Below are positions 10,427 to 19,531 of a stretch of DNA of 64,000 bases, piece by piece; position 1 is the first letter of the stretch; each line of letters starts with the position of its first letter. The notes under the pieces were generated by a model that ran no database searches, was not told the DNA's origin, and saw only the letters and a program-made list of their open reading frames with translations. The position numbers and the translations under genes are program-made. The stretch spans positions 1 to 64,000 of the forward strand of contig CAZKIO010000009.1 in assembly GCA_964552795.1 (NCBI GenBank), given 5' to 3'. The DNA is from JAEUHZ01 sp964552795. Its GTDB lineage: Bacteria; Planctomycetota; UBA1135; GCA-002686595.

Positions 10427-11353
10427 ATGCGAGCGAGCACGCGTTGGCTGGTGATCGTGGCCTTTCTGTGCCTGCCCTCGGCCGGCTGTCCGTCGGCGGG
10501 GAACGGCGGGGCGCCGGCCGCGTTCGACGCCGCGCGCGCCTGGCGCGACCTGCTCCACCAGGTCGAGCTGGGACCGCGGCCCTCGGGCACCGAGGCCAAC
10601 GAGCGCTGCCGCGCGTGGATCGAGGACGAGCTGCGCAAGGCCGGCCTCGAGCCGCAGCGCGAGAAGTTCCGCGCCGCCACGCCCGCGGGCGAGATCGAGT
10701 TCGGCAACGTCTGGGCCGAGATCGCCGGGACCGACAAGACCGCCGGCCGCATCGTGCTGGGCTCGCACTTCGACACCAAGCGCATGAACGTGCGCTTCGT
10801 CGGCGCCAACGACGGCGCGTCGAGCACGGCGGTGCTGCTGGAGCTCGCGCGCGGAATCGCGGCCGGGCCGCGGCGCGCGTTCACCTACCGCTTCGTGTTC
10901 TTCGACGGCGAGGAGGCGATCCGGCCCGAGTGGGCCGGCGAGGACAACACCTACGGCTCGCGCCACCACGCGCGACGGATGAAGGACGAGGGCCTGATCT
11001 CCGGCGTGCGCGCCTTCGTGCTGCTCGACATGGTCGGCGACAAGGACCTGAGGCTCACGCGCGACCTGAACTCGGACCGCCGCTTCCTCGACGTGTTCTT
11101 CAACGCCGCGCGGCGCATCGGCCTGGGCAAGCACGTCGACGGTCCGGCGCAGGACGTGCGCGACGACCACCTGTCGTTCATGGCGGTCGGCGTGCGCAGC
11201 GTGGACCTGATCGACCTCGAGTTCGGGCCGGGCAACTCCTACTGGCACACGGACAAGGACGTGCCCGAACGCTGCTCGCAGGAGAGCCTCGCGGCCATCG
11301 GGGCGATCGTGGGTGCCGGCCTGGTAGACCTGGAGAAGCTGCTCGGGCCCTGA
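10427..11353 (+). CDS. M28 family zinc peptidase / glutaminyl cyclase-like lipoprotein
   Basis: This 308-residue protein starts with a lipoprotein signal (lipobox SAGC, Cys21). The rest is one M28 domain. Likely zinc ligands and catalytic residues are in place: GSHFDT (His114, Asp116), GANDGASS (Asp129), FFDGEE (Glu162, Glu163), LLDMVGD (Asp201 or Asp205) and SYWHTDKD (His274). The spacing and the GANDGAS and WHTDKD motifs resemble the glutaminyl-peptide cyclotransferase branch more than classical aminopeptidases, so it may form N-terminal pyroglutamate or trim peptides at the cell envelope. The ATG was chosen because the signal peptide starts there; the open frame upstream is antisense to the prkA leader. 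Confidence 0.88.
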   Translation: MRASTRWLVIVAFLCLPSAGCPSAGNGGAPAAFDAARAWRDLLHQVELGPRPSGTEANERCRAWIEDELRKAGLEPQREKFRAATPAGEIEFGNVWAEIAGTDKTAGRIVLGSHFDTKRMNVRFVGANDGASSTAVLLELARGIAAGPRRAFTYRFVFFDGEEAIRPEWAGEDNTYGSRHHARRMKDEGLISGVRAFVLLDMVGDKDLRLTRDLNSDRRFLDVFFNAARRIGLGKHVDGPAQDVRDDHLSFMAVGVRSVDLIDLEFGPGNSYWHTDKDVPERCSQESLAAIGAIVGAGLVDLEKLLGP

Positions 11354-11365
11354 TCGCCGCCGCGG

Positions 11366-11381
11366 TTGCACCTAGGTGCAA
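11366..11381. promoter_or_regulatory. 16-bp perfect palindrome, operator candidate
   Basis: TTGCACCTAGGTGCAA is a perfect palindrome in the 98-bp space between the M28 peptidase gene and the Cys-rich-domain gene, 71 bp before the latter's ATG. It is AT-richer than its surroundings and has no loop, so a protein-binding site is likelier than a terminator. Confidence 0.4.
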
Positions 11382-11451
11382 TGGACGGATCGCCGCACGC
11401 GCGCGACCCTGGGCGTGGACCCGACGCAACCCGCCATCCCAGGACCCCAGC

Positions 11452-12456
11452 ATGAAGCCCTCGCTCCTCGCCCTCGCCGCCCTGCCCCTGCTGGCGCTCC
11501 CGGCCTCCGCCGGCGACGTGCAGTTCAAGTTCCGCGGCACCGTCATCACGGCCTCGAACCCCAACGGCGCCTACGCCGGCGTTGCCCTCAACGACGCGGT
11601 CGAACTGCGCTGCGAGGTGTTCCTGACGAGCCCCGCGCCGGTGGTGATCGCGCCCGGCCAGTACGTGCAGTACGCGGTCGACACGGCGACGATGTCGATG
11701 ACCCTGGGCTCGGTGAACGTGTCCTACACGAGCGGTTCGCCCTCGGTCGGCATGATCAATGCGTTCCCCGTCTCCGACGGCGTGCAGGGCCCGAACGCCT
11801 CGATGGGCTCGAAGAACCTGTCGTACAGCATCAACCACAACGGCGGGCTGTTCACCTCGGTCAACCCGGTGGACAACGTCGGCGTGCACCCGATCGTGGT
11901 CGACGGCTCGTTCTCGTTCACGTTCCAGGTGACCGGCGGCGGGACGTTCCTCGAGATCTTCCCCACCGAGATCGAGATCGTCCAGACCGGCACGCCGTAC
12001 TGCTTCGGCGACGGCGCGGCCACCGCCTGCCCGTGCGGCAACAACTCCCTGCCGGCGAACGGCGTGGGCTGCCTGAACTCTTTCGGGGTGGGCGGCAAGC
12101 TGCGCGCCGGCGGCGTCGCCAGCCTGGTCACCGACACGCTCACGCTGTTCGGAACGCAGATGCCCGACAGCTCGGCGCTGTACTTCCAGGGCACGGACGT
12201 CGTCGCGGGCGGCGCGGGCTCGGTCTTCGGCGACGGCCTGCGCTGCGCCGGCGGATCGGTGACGCGCCTGGGCACCAAGACCAACGCGGGCGGCGCTTCG
12301 CAGTACCCGGCCGCGGGCGACCCGTCGGTCTCCGTGCGCGGCGGCATCGTCGCGCCCGGCACGTACCGCTACCAGGTCTGGTACCGCAACGCGGCGAGCT
12401 TCTGCACGCCGAGCACGTTCAACCTGACGAACGGGTTGACGGTGGTCTGGAGCTGA
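11452..12456 (+). CDS. Secreted protein with Cys-rich CFGDG C-terminal domain
   Basis: This 334-residue protein has a clear Sec signal peptide (LLALAALPLLALPASAG, cleavage near residue 20). A beta-strand-rich domain (about 22-180) contains no motif I recognise; it looks like a PEP-CTERM-style or generic surface beta-sandwich. The C-terminal domain (from base 12001, about 151 residues) is the same one found at 5148-5606 and 35964-36416, with CFGDG, CPCGN, GCLNS, LYFQG, FGDGLRC, LGTKTN, GGASQYP, YQVWYRN and FCT. It lacks the Cys before LYFQG found in the other two copies. AGGA lies about 9 nt before the ATG. It converges with the M14-like gene, 10 bp between stops. Confidence 0.85.
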   Translation: MKPSLLALAALPLLALPASAGDVQFKFRGTVITASNPNGAYAGVALNDAVELRCEVFLTSPAPVVIAPGQYVQYAVDTATMSMTLGSVNVSYTSGSPSVGMINAFPVSDGVQGPNASMGSKNLSYSINHNGGLFTSVNPVDNVGVHPIVVDGSFSFTFQVTGGGTFLEIFPTEIEIVQTGTPYCFGDGAATACPCGNNSLPANGVGCLNSFGVGGKLRAGGVASLVTDTLTLFGTQMPDSSALYFQGTDVVAGGAGSVFGDGLRCAGGSVTRLGTKTNAGGASQYPAAGDPSVSVRGGIVAPGTYRYQVWYRNAASFCTPSTFNLTNGLTVVWS

Positions 12457-12466
12457 CTTCGTATCC

Positions 12467-13867
12467 CTAGAGCACGACGCTGAGCCGCGCGCTCGCGCCG
12501 CGCAGGCTGCGCAGCGTCAGCGTCAGCGTCGCGCCCGCCTCGCCCTCCACGGCGAGGTAGAGGCGCACGCTCTCGCCGCCCTCCAGGTGCCCCAGGCGCC
12601 ACACGCGGCCCTTGGGCACGTCGAGGTTCGCGGCCGGCGCGCCCGTGCGGCGGATCCCGGCGTGCGTGATGCGCGCGCCCTCGGCCTCGAACCACACGCT
12701 CGCGGGACTGTGGCGGCGCTCCTCGGCGCAGGCGGTCGGCAGGAGGCCCGCGTCCTGCACCTCGACCTCGACGAGCCACAGCTTCTCGCGCAGCCGCTCC
12801 GTGCGCGCGGCGTGCGCGGCGAGGCGCGGCAGCTCGCGCACGAGGCGCTCCACCACGACCGGCACGCGGCGCAGCTCCGCCGGGGGCTCGGTGCCCGAGG
12901 GTCCGCCCAGCCCGCCGCTCCACGGATCCAGCGCCAGCACGAACGCGCCGCGGCGCGCGCGCGCGAACGCCGCCAGGCTGCCGGGCTCGCTCAGCGCCGC
13001 GTGCTGCGCGGCCAGCACGCGCGCCGGCTCCAGGCCGATCTTGTCGCACAGGCGCTCCACGAGCCGCGTCTGGCCCGGTTCCGCCGCGCCGATCTCGTTC
13101 GCGGGCACGGCCGGCGCCGCCGCACGCAGCACCACCAGCGCCCCGATGTTCGCGCGCCCCGCCACGAGCCGCGCGAGCTCGCGCGTCTCCGGCTCCGAGC
13201 ACGGATACGGTCCCTGCGGGCAATCGATCGAGTCCGACGCCTGCCATCCGGCCGGGAAGTTGCGATCGAGGCGGCAGGTGCGCGCGGGTCCGCCCGGCGG
13301 CGCGTACAACGCGTCGGGGTCGGGAGCGGGGACGACGTACAGCGTCACGTCGGCGAAGAGCTCCGCCAGCGCGACGTCGCGCTGCGCGCGCTCGAGCAGC
13401 GCGCGCACGGTGAACAGGGCCGCCTCCGGTCCGCGCGGCCGGCCGTCCGCCGCGGCCTCGAAGCCGGTCGCGAGCAGCACCGCCGGCCGCTCGTCGACGT
13501 CGCCGGTGCGATCGCCGAGCGCGAGCAGCGCGATGCGGCGACCCAGACGGCTCGCGCCCAGCTCCGCGACCCCGAGGTGTTGCGGGTGCGCGGCGGCGAG
13601 GCGCGCCAGCTCGGCTTCGTAGGCCGCCTCGGTCATCGGCGCGAGCGGTGCCGCCGGAGCGGGCGTCACGGCCGCGGGCGTCGCGGCCGCCGGCGGAGCG
13701 TCGGGCGCGGGCTCCTCCTGCTCGGACTTCTCCTGCTCGGGCGTCTCGGGCGCGGGCGGCGTCTCGATCGGCGGCGTCTCGACCGGCGTCTCGACCGGCG
13801 GCTCGGGCGGCGGCGGCGCCGGGTCCTGCAGCGCGAGCAGCGCCCACAACATCCAGGCGCAACTCAC
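12467..13867 (-). CDS. M14 carboxypeptidase-like protein, zinc ligands apparently lost
   Basis: This 466-residue protein starts with a hydrophobic leader (MLWALLALQD) and a Pro/Glu/Thr-rich linker (about 15-75), then a domain with the order of M14 zinc carboxypeptidases: GASRLGRRI, a PAVLLATG strand and CRLDRNFPAGW (cf. DLNRNF). Where active enzymes have HxxE after this strand, this protein reads GFEAAADG, with no histidine. I also find no good third ligand. It may therefore be a non-catalytic binding protein. The GTG at 13865-13867 was chosen because AGGAG lies 8 nt upstream and it overlaps the stop of the upstream gene by 4 nt (GTGA); the ATG at 13852 is too far from the ribosome site. Confidence 0.75.
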   Translation of the reverse strand: MSCAWMLWALLALQDPAPPPPEPPVETPVETPPIETPPAPETPEQEKSEQEEPAPDAPPAAATPAAVTPAPAAPLAPMTEAAYEAELARLAAAHPQHLGVAELGASRLGRRIALLALGDRTGDVDERPAVLLATGFEAAADGRPRGPEAALFTVRALLERAQRDVALAELFADVTLYVVPAPDPDALYAPPGGPARTCRLDRNFPAGWQASDSIDCPQGPYPCSEPETRELARLVAGRANIGALVVLRAAAPAVPANEIGAAEPGQTRLVERLCDKIGLEPARVLAAQHAALSEPGSLAAFARARRGAFVLALDPWSGGLGGPSGTEPPAELRRVPVVVERLVRELPRLAAHAARTERLREKLWLVEVEVQDAGLLPTACAEERRHSPASVWFEAEGARITHAGIRRTGAPAANLDVPKGRVWRLGHLEGGESVRLYLAVEGEAGATLTLTLRSLRGASARLSVVL

Positions 13868-15654
13868 GGCCGCAGCTCCTTCTCGACCGGCGCGGCCCAG
13901 GGCGCGCGCGCACTGAGCTTCAACGCCGCGCCCTCCGGCACCAACGCGACCGCGGTCAGCTCGCGTCCCGCCTCGCCCGCCCCCAGCACGCCCAGCCGCG
14001 CCTCGCTCTCGCCCCACAAGAGGCGCGCGCCGGTCGGCAGCGCGATCTCGAAGCGCGCGCCACGGTCCGGACCGCCGGCGAGTCCGGTCGGCAGCCTTCC
14101 GGGGTTCTCCAGGCGCACGCGCAAGGTCACGACCTCGCCGTCGCGGCTCGCCTCCAGCACGCGCAGATCGAGGCTCGGCGCGGCCGCGGCGAGGCGCCGC
14201 ACGAAGCCGGGCAGACCGCGGGTCGCGGCGTCCAGGCTCTCGACCGGCGCGTTGTCGCGCGCGAAGGGCAGCCAGCCGCCGAGGAGCACGCTGCGGCCGG
14301 AGCTGAGCTCGAACGGGTGCCAGTCGACGAACCCGATGCCGCCGCGCACGTCGTCGAGCCAGCGGATCCAGTCGCGCTCGACGTCGCCGTGCGACGGGCT
14401 CGCGACCTCGGGCGCGCCGCCGTTGCGCGCGTCGAAGCGCGCGTCCGCCACCGCCGGCCGCGGCGGCGCGTCGCGCTCGACGCGCGGCCCCCACGCCGCC
14501 ACCTCCAGCGCGAGGGCGCCCGTGACCGCGTGCACCCAGTCGATCGCGGCGCCCGGACGCGGCGCGCCGCGCGCCTCGCGCACCGTGACGGGCGCGGCCT
14601 GCGCGCGGCCGGTCGCCTCGACGAAGAGGCGCACGGCGGCCTGGTCCGCGCTCGTGCCCGGGCCGTCGCTCCATGCGAGGTTCGCGACGCCGCCGGCGCG
14701 CGCGAGCAGGCCGTGATTCCCCTGGAACAGGAGCACCGCCAGCGGCGGACGCGCCCGCACGAGGTCGGCCAGCGCGCGCGAGAGCTCGTCGTCCAGCGGC
14801 AGGAGCCCGCCCACGCCGCCCGGTTCGCCGCTCCATCCGACCGGGAACACGAGGTCGAGCACCGCGCCGCCGCGCGCGTCCTCGTTGAAGCGCCCGTCGG
14901 CGTCGTCGTCGCGGCCCTCGGGCGCGCGCACGTAGCGCGGCCGGTCGCCGGGCCGCGCCGGGACCAGGAAGCGCGGATCGGGTCCGCGCGCCCAAGGCCC
15001 GTCCGGATCGTCGATCAGCATCTCCAGCACGTGGCCGTCGCCGTCGAGGTCGTCGGGCGGATCCTCGTCCGCCGCCAGATCGCCGTCGTCGTCCACGGCG
15101 AGCAGATCGCGCCCGCCGCAGGCCTCGCCCGCCAGCGTGCGCGCGAGTCCGTCGGGCGACGCCCACGGCAGCGCGACGAACGCGACGCCGGTCGGAAGGC
15201 TCGCGCGCGCGCGCAGCAGCTCGTCGGCGCAGCGCAGCACGGCCTCGGCCCCCGACAGCGACAGGCCGTCCAGCCCGCCGAACAGGAACACCGTCGGCCG
15301 CTCGGCGAGCGGCGTCGGTCCGTCCGCGCCGAACTCCAGCGCCGGCGCCTCGCGGCCGCCGCGCGTCGCCGGCAGCGCCAGCGCGCGCGCGCCGCCCGTC
15401 GCGACCCATGCGCGCACCCAGGCCGCGACCTCGTGCTCGGTGTGGTAGCGCGGCATCCACGGCGCCGGCGGCTCCGCCCGGGCCGCGGTCTCGGCGGTCT
15501 CGGCCGGCGCGGCCGGTGCCGCGGGCGGCGCGGGCTCCTGCCGCGCGAGCGCGAGGGCCCCGAGCGTCAGGGACAGCACGACGGCGCCCGCCGCGCGGGT
15601 CGCGTGGTGTGCCGCCCGCCGTGCGTCGGCCGTGCGCGCTTCGATGCCGGTCAC
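13864..15654 (-). CDS. M14 carboxypeptidase-like protein, degenerate active site
   Basis: This 596-residue protein has an N-terminal hydrophobic signal or anchor (about 20-38), an Ala/Pro linker and an M14-like domain. The planctomycete-style M14 block VDDDGDLAADEDPPDDLDGDGHV (about 175-200) is present and could bind calcium. At the expected HxxE position the protein reads GGLDGLSLSG, so the first two zinc ligands are missing. One histidine (GNHGLL) remains near the third-ligand region. The C-terminal ~150 residues form beta strands. It starts with GTG at 15654 and is translationally coupled to the downstream paralogue. Predicted exported; I infer a binding or structural role rather than peptidase activity. 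Confidence 0.75.
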   Translation of the reverse strand: MTGIEARTADARRAAHHATRAAGAVVLSLTLGALALARQEPAPPAAPAAPAETAETAARAEPPAPWMPRYHTEHEVAAWVRAWVATGGARALALPATRGGREAPALEFGADGPTPLAERPTVFLFGGLDGLSLSGAEAVLRCADELLRARASLPTGVAFVALPWASPDGLARTLAGEACGGRDLLAVDDDGDLAADEDPPDDLDGDGHVLEMLIDDPDGPWARGPDPRFLVPARPGDRPRYVRAPEGRDDDADGRFNEDARGGAVLDLVFPVGWSGEPGGVGGLLPLDDELSRALADLVRARPPLAVLLFQGNHGLLARAGGVANLAWSDGPGTSADQAAVRLFVEATGRAQAAPVTVREARGAPRPGAAIDWVHAVTGALALEVAAWGPRVERDAPPRPAVADARFDARNGGAPEVASPSHGDVERDWIRWLDDVRGGIGFVDWHPFELSSGRSVLLGGWLPFARDNAPVESLDAATRGLPGFVRRLAAAAPSLDLRVLEASRDGEVVTLRVRLENPGRLPTGLAGGPDRGARFEIALPTGARLLWGESEARLGVLGAGEAGRELTAVALVPEGAALKLSARAPWAAPVEKELRP

Positions 15655-15794
15655 TCGTCTGGTTCCTCGCCGCGGCCTCGTCCTCGCCTCTCCCAGGATC
15701 GAACACGGGGCGTGCCGTACTCCAGCTACGGACGCGGATCGTACTCCGCGAGCGCGCGCCGGGCGCCGGTGCGGCGGGCGGGCCGGCGCGGTGC

Positions 15795-18700
15795 TCAGTT
15801 CCGGCTCTCGCCCGCGGGCTGGGCGGCCTCCTCGCGCGCCTCCTCGCGCGCCTCCGCGCCGGCCCCCGGCGGCTGCGGCCGCAGCTCGACCGTCCGCAGG
15901 CCGCTGGCGTGGGCGTCGTCGGCGATCTTCTCAGCCCAGTGCTCGACCTCGTCGACCTCGACCGAGACCTGGCGCGAGACGCCCTTGGTCTCCATCGTCA
16001 CGCCGTAGAGCCGCTGGCAGGCCGACATCGTGACCTTGTTGTGCGTCACGACCACGAACTGCGTGGTGCGGCGGTAGCCGTCGAGCATCGCCAGGAACCG
16101 GCCCACGTTGACGTCGTCGAGGGCCGCGTCGACCTCGTCGAGGATGCAGAACGGGCTGGGCCGCGCCTCGAACACCGCGAAGAGCAGCGCCAGCGCGGTC
16201 AGCGTGCGCTGGCCGCCCGACAGAAGGCCGATCGGCAGGAGCTCGCGGCCCGGCGGGCGCGCGACGATCTCGACGCCGGCGTCCAGGGGATCGACGCCCT
16301 CCTGCAGCGTGACCTCGGCCTTCCCGCCGCCGAAGAGCTGGCGGAAGATGCGCTGGAAGTTGGCGCGCACGGCCTCGAAGGTCTCCTGGAACAGGCGCTT
16401 GCTCTCGCCGTCGATCTCGCGGATCGTCGTGGCCAGCGTGTCGCGCGCCTTGACCAGGTCGCCGCGCTGCTTCTCCAGGAAGTCCAGGCGGCCGCCGGAC
16501 TCCTCCAGCTCGGCCAGCGCCTCGGTGTTCACCGGACCGATGCGGTCCAGGCGCTGCTTCAGCTCGCGCACGACGGCATCCAGCGCCGCCAGCGCCTCGG
16601 GGTCGCGCAGCGCCTCCTCGGGCTCGAAGCCCTCGAGCAGCGCGGCCTCGTCCTGCTGCAACTCCTCGGCCGCGCGGCGCACGATCTCCTCGCGCGCGAG
16701 CCGCTCGCGCTGCTCGGAGAGCCGCACGTCCGACAGGCGCGCCGCGACCGTCTCCAGCTCGCGCGAGAGCGTGGCCTCGCGGCGCTGCGCCAGCGAGATG
16801 CCGGTCGTGCCGGCCTCCAGCGCCGTGCGCAGCTCGGCCAGGCGCGCGTCGGCCGCGGCGCGGTGCTGCAGCACCTCGGCGCTCTGGATCGCGAGCTGCT
16901 CCAGCTCGGCTTCGCCGCGCTCGGAGAGGTGCGCGTGCTCGGCCGCGAGTCGCGCGGAACGCTCGTGCTCGCGCTCGTTCTCGGCCAGCGTACGCGCGAG
17001 GTCCGCCGCCCGGCGCACCTCGCCCTCGTGCTCGGCGCGGGCCTGCGCGGCCGCCGAACGCGCCTCGGCCTCGGCCGCGGACAGGTCCCCGCGGCGCGCC
17101 TCCAGCGCCGCGCGCTCCTCCTCCAGTGCCGAGTGCGCGTCGCGCTCCTGCGCGTGCCCGGCGTCCGCGCCGCTCTGCGCCGCGCGCGCCGCCGCGAGTT
17201 CCTGGCGCATGCGCTCCGACTGCGCCTGGGCCACGCGGTGCTCCTGCTCCAGCGCCGCGACCAGCGCCTCCTGGTCGCGCAGCCGCGCGCGCGCGGTCGC
17301 GAGCGCGCTCTCGGCCTGGACGCGCGCCGCGCGGCGCGTCTCCAGCTCCTGGCTCGAACGCTCCCAGTCCTTCTGCAGCGCCACGCGCCTGCCGACCAGC
17401 TCCGCGCGCCGCGCGTCGAGCGCCTCGATCGCGCGCGAGAGCTCCTCGACGCGCGCGCCCAACTCCTCGGCGCTCGAACGGCGGCCGACGGCGCCCTGCG
17501 TCAACGCGCGGTGGCCGCCCCAGACGCCCGCGGCGTCCACGAGCTCGCCCTCCGGCGTCACGAAGCGCAGGCGCGGATGCTCGCCGATGAGGTCCAGCGC
17601 GGCGGCGAGGTCGCGCGCGATGTGCACGTCGCCCAGGAGAGCGCGCCGCAGCGGCTCGAACCGCCGGGCGCAGCGCACGCGCGCGACGAGCGGGCCGACC
17701 ACGCGCGGATCCTCGGGCGGCGGCGGCGCGTCCGCGACGCCGGCGAAACCGGCGGGCAGCACCAATCCGGCCGAGCCGGCCTCGCGCTGCTTGAGCCACG
17801 ACAGGACGCCCTCCGCCGCGGCGCGGTCGCGCGCCACCAGGGCGCTGCCGCGCTGGCCCAGCGCCGCGTCGAGCGCGCGCGCGTGCGCCGTGTCCGTGCG
17901 CAGGTGATCGGCCAGGAGTCCCAGCAGCGCGTCCTTCTCCACCGGCTCGCCGCGCTGTTCCACGCCCTCCAGCACGCGCTTGCCGCCGGCCGAGAGCTCC
18001 TCCAGGTCCCGCTCGCGGTCGAGCAGGACGTCGATGCGGCTCTGCACGCGCGCGCGCTCGAGTTCGAGCGACTTCTTCTCGGCCTCGCCCTGCGTGACCT
18101 GCGTCGACGCCTCCGCCATCGACTGGGCCAGCACGCGCCGCGCGTTCTCCTGCGCGGCGAACGCCGCCTGCGCCTCGGTCGCGCGCGCGGACTGGTCGGA
18201 CTCCTCGCCGCGCTGGGCCAGCACGGCCGCCTGCGCCGCCGCCAGGCGCTCGGCGTGGCGCGCGTCGCGTTCGCTCGACTGCGCCAGCGCGCCTTCCAGC
18301 GCGTGGATGCGGTTCTCGGCCTGCGTGCGCTCCTCGACCAGCTTCAGCAGGCTGCGGCCGCGCGCCTCGAGTGCGCCGCGCAGCTCGCGCGCGCGCGCGT
18401 CCGCCGACTGCAGCTCGGCCGCGCGCTCCATCGCCGCGGCGTGCGCCGCGCGGGCCGCGCGCTCCAGCCCCGACACGCGCTCGGTCAACGCCGCGATCTC
18501 GCCGCGGCGCTCGGCCAACATGGCCGCGAGCTCCTTGGCGCGCGCGCTCTCCTCGCGCGCGGCGGCCACGGCCTCGGCCACGCGCGAGCGCAACGCGCCG
18601 GCGCGCTCGTCGATCGCGCGCGACTCGCCCGCCAGCCGCGAGGCCTCGCCGGCCGCGCGGTCCAGCTCGGCGGCCAGGCTGCCGCGCTCGCGCTCGCGCA

Positions 18701-19514
18701 GCGTGCGGTCGTTCTCGGCCGCGGCGCGCGCCTCGCGCAGTTCGGCCGCGCGCGCCTCCAGCGTCTCGGCCTCCGCGGCCAGACCCGCCAGGCTCGTGCC
18801 GTGCAGCCACAGCCCGTGGCGCGCGTGGCGGCCGCGCTCGCGCAGCCACTCGTCGCGCGCGATCGTCCAGCGCTCGGCCTTGCCGGCCTGGATCTTCAGC
18901 GAGCGCACGCGGCTGGCGAGCTCCGCCATCAGGTCGTCGAGGCGCGCGAGGTCGTCGGCCACGCGCTTCAGGCGCAGCTCGGCCTCCTGGCGGCGCTGGC
19001 GGTAGCGGCTGATGCCGGCCGCCTCCTCGAAGATGCGCCGGCGTTCCAGCGGGTTGGCCGACAGCACGGCGTCGATCTTGCCCTGCTCGAGCACGCTGTA
19101 GCCGCGGCTCCCCAGGCCCGTGTCGAACAGCATCTCGCGCACGTCCTTGAGACGCACCTTCTGGCCGTCGATCAGGTACTCGCCCTCGCCGCTCTGGAAC
19201 ACGCGGCGCGTGATCGCGACCTCCGCCCCGTGGCCGACGAAGCCCTGCGAGCTGTTGTCGAGCAGGATCGTGGCTTCGGCGATCGACATCGCGGGCCGGC
19301 TCGCGGAGCCCTTGAAGATCACGTCGGTCATCTCCGCGCCGCGCATCGAGGTGGGACGCTGCTCGCCCAGCACCCAGCGCATCGCGTCGACGACGTTGCT
19401 CTTGCCGCAGCCGTTGGGACCGACGATGCCGGTGAGCGTGTCCTCGCCGAACTCGAAGACGGTGCGGTCGGCGAAGGACTTGAAGCCGAACAGTTGGAGT
19501 CGCTTGAGGCGCAT
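15795..19514 (-). CDS. smc: Chromosome segregation protein SMC
   Basis: This 1239-residue protein has the full SMC layout: N-terminal ATPase half with Walker A GPNGCGKSN (about 32-40), a long coiled coil, a hinge around 515-680, a second coiled coil, and a C-terminal ATPase half with signature LLSGGQRTLTALALL (about 1095-1110) and Walker B CILDEVDAALDD (about 1120-1131). It condenses and organises the chromosome with ScpA/ScpB, which are not in this window. The ATG at 19512-19514 begins right at the conserved MRLKRLQLFGFKSF. It lies 17 bp after the ATP-cone gene, so it is probably co-transcribed with nrdR. The short C-terminal tail after residue ~1215 is poorly conserved. Confidence 0.97.
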   Translation of the reverse strand: MRLKRLQLFGFKSFADRTVFEFGEDTLTGIVGPNGCGKSNVVDAMRWVLGEQRPTSMRGAEMTDVIFKGSASRPAMSIAEATILLDNSSQGFVGHGAEVAITRRVFQSGEGEYLIDGQKVRLKDVREMLFDTGLGSRGYSVLEQGKIDAVLSANPLERRRIFEEAAGISRYRQRRQEAELRLKRVADDLARLDDLMAELASRVRSLKIQAGKAERWTIARDEWLRERGRHARHGLWLHGTSLAGLAAEAETLEARAAELREARAAAENDRTLRERERGSLAAELDRAAGEASRLAGESRAIDERAGALRSRVAEAVAAAREESARAKELAAMLAERRGEIAALTERVSGLERAARAAHAAAMERAAELQSADARARELRGALEARGRSLLKLVEERTQAENRIHALEGALAQSSERDARHAERLAAAQAAVLAQRGEESDQSARATEAQAAFAAQENARRVLAQSMAEASTQVTQGEAEKKSLELERARVQSRIDVLLDRERDLEELSAGGKRVLEGVEQRGEPVEKDALLGLLADHLRTDTAHARALDAALGQRGSALVARDRAAAEGVLSWLKQREAGSAGLVLPAGFAGVADAPPPPEDPRVVGPLVARVRCARRFEPLRRALLGDVHIARDLAAALDLIGEHPRLRFVTPEGELVDAAGVWGGHRALTQGAVGRRSSAEELGARVEELSRAIEALDARRAELVGRRVALQKDWERSSQELETRRAARVQAESALATARARLRDQEALVAALEQEHRVAQAQSERMRQELAAARAAQSGADAGHAQERDAHSALEEERAALEARRGDLSAAEAEARSAAAQARAEHEGEVRRAADLARTLAENEREHERSARLAAEHAHLSERGEAELEQLAIQSAEVLQHRAAADARLAELRTALEAGTTGISLAQRREATLSRELETVAARLSDVRLSEQRERLAREEIVRRAAEELQQDEAALLEGFEPEEALRDPEALAALDAVVRELKQRLDRIGPVNTEALAELEESGGRLDFLEKQRGDLVKARDTLATTIREIDGESKRLFQETFEAVRANFQRIFRQLFGGGKAEVTLQEGVDPLDAGVEIVARPPGRELLPIGLLSGGQRTLTALALLFAVFEARPSPFCILDEVDAALDDVNVGRFLAMLDGYRRTTQFVVVTHNKVTMSACQRLYGVTMETKGVSRQVSVEVDEVEHWAEKIADDAHASGLRTVELRPQPPGAGAEAREEAREEAAQPAGESRN

Positions 19515-19531
19515 GGAGGAGTCGGTGACGG

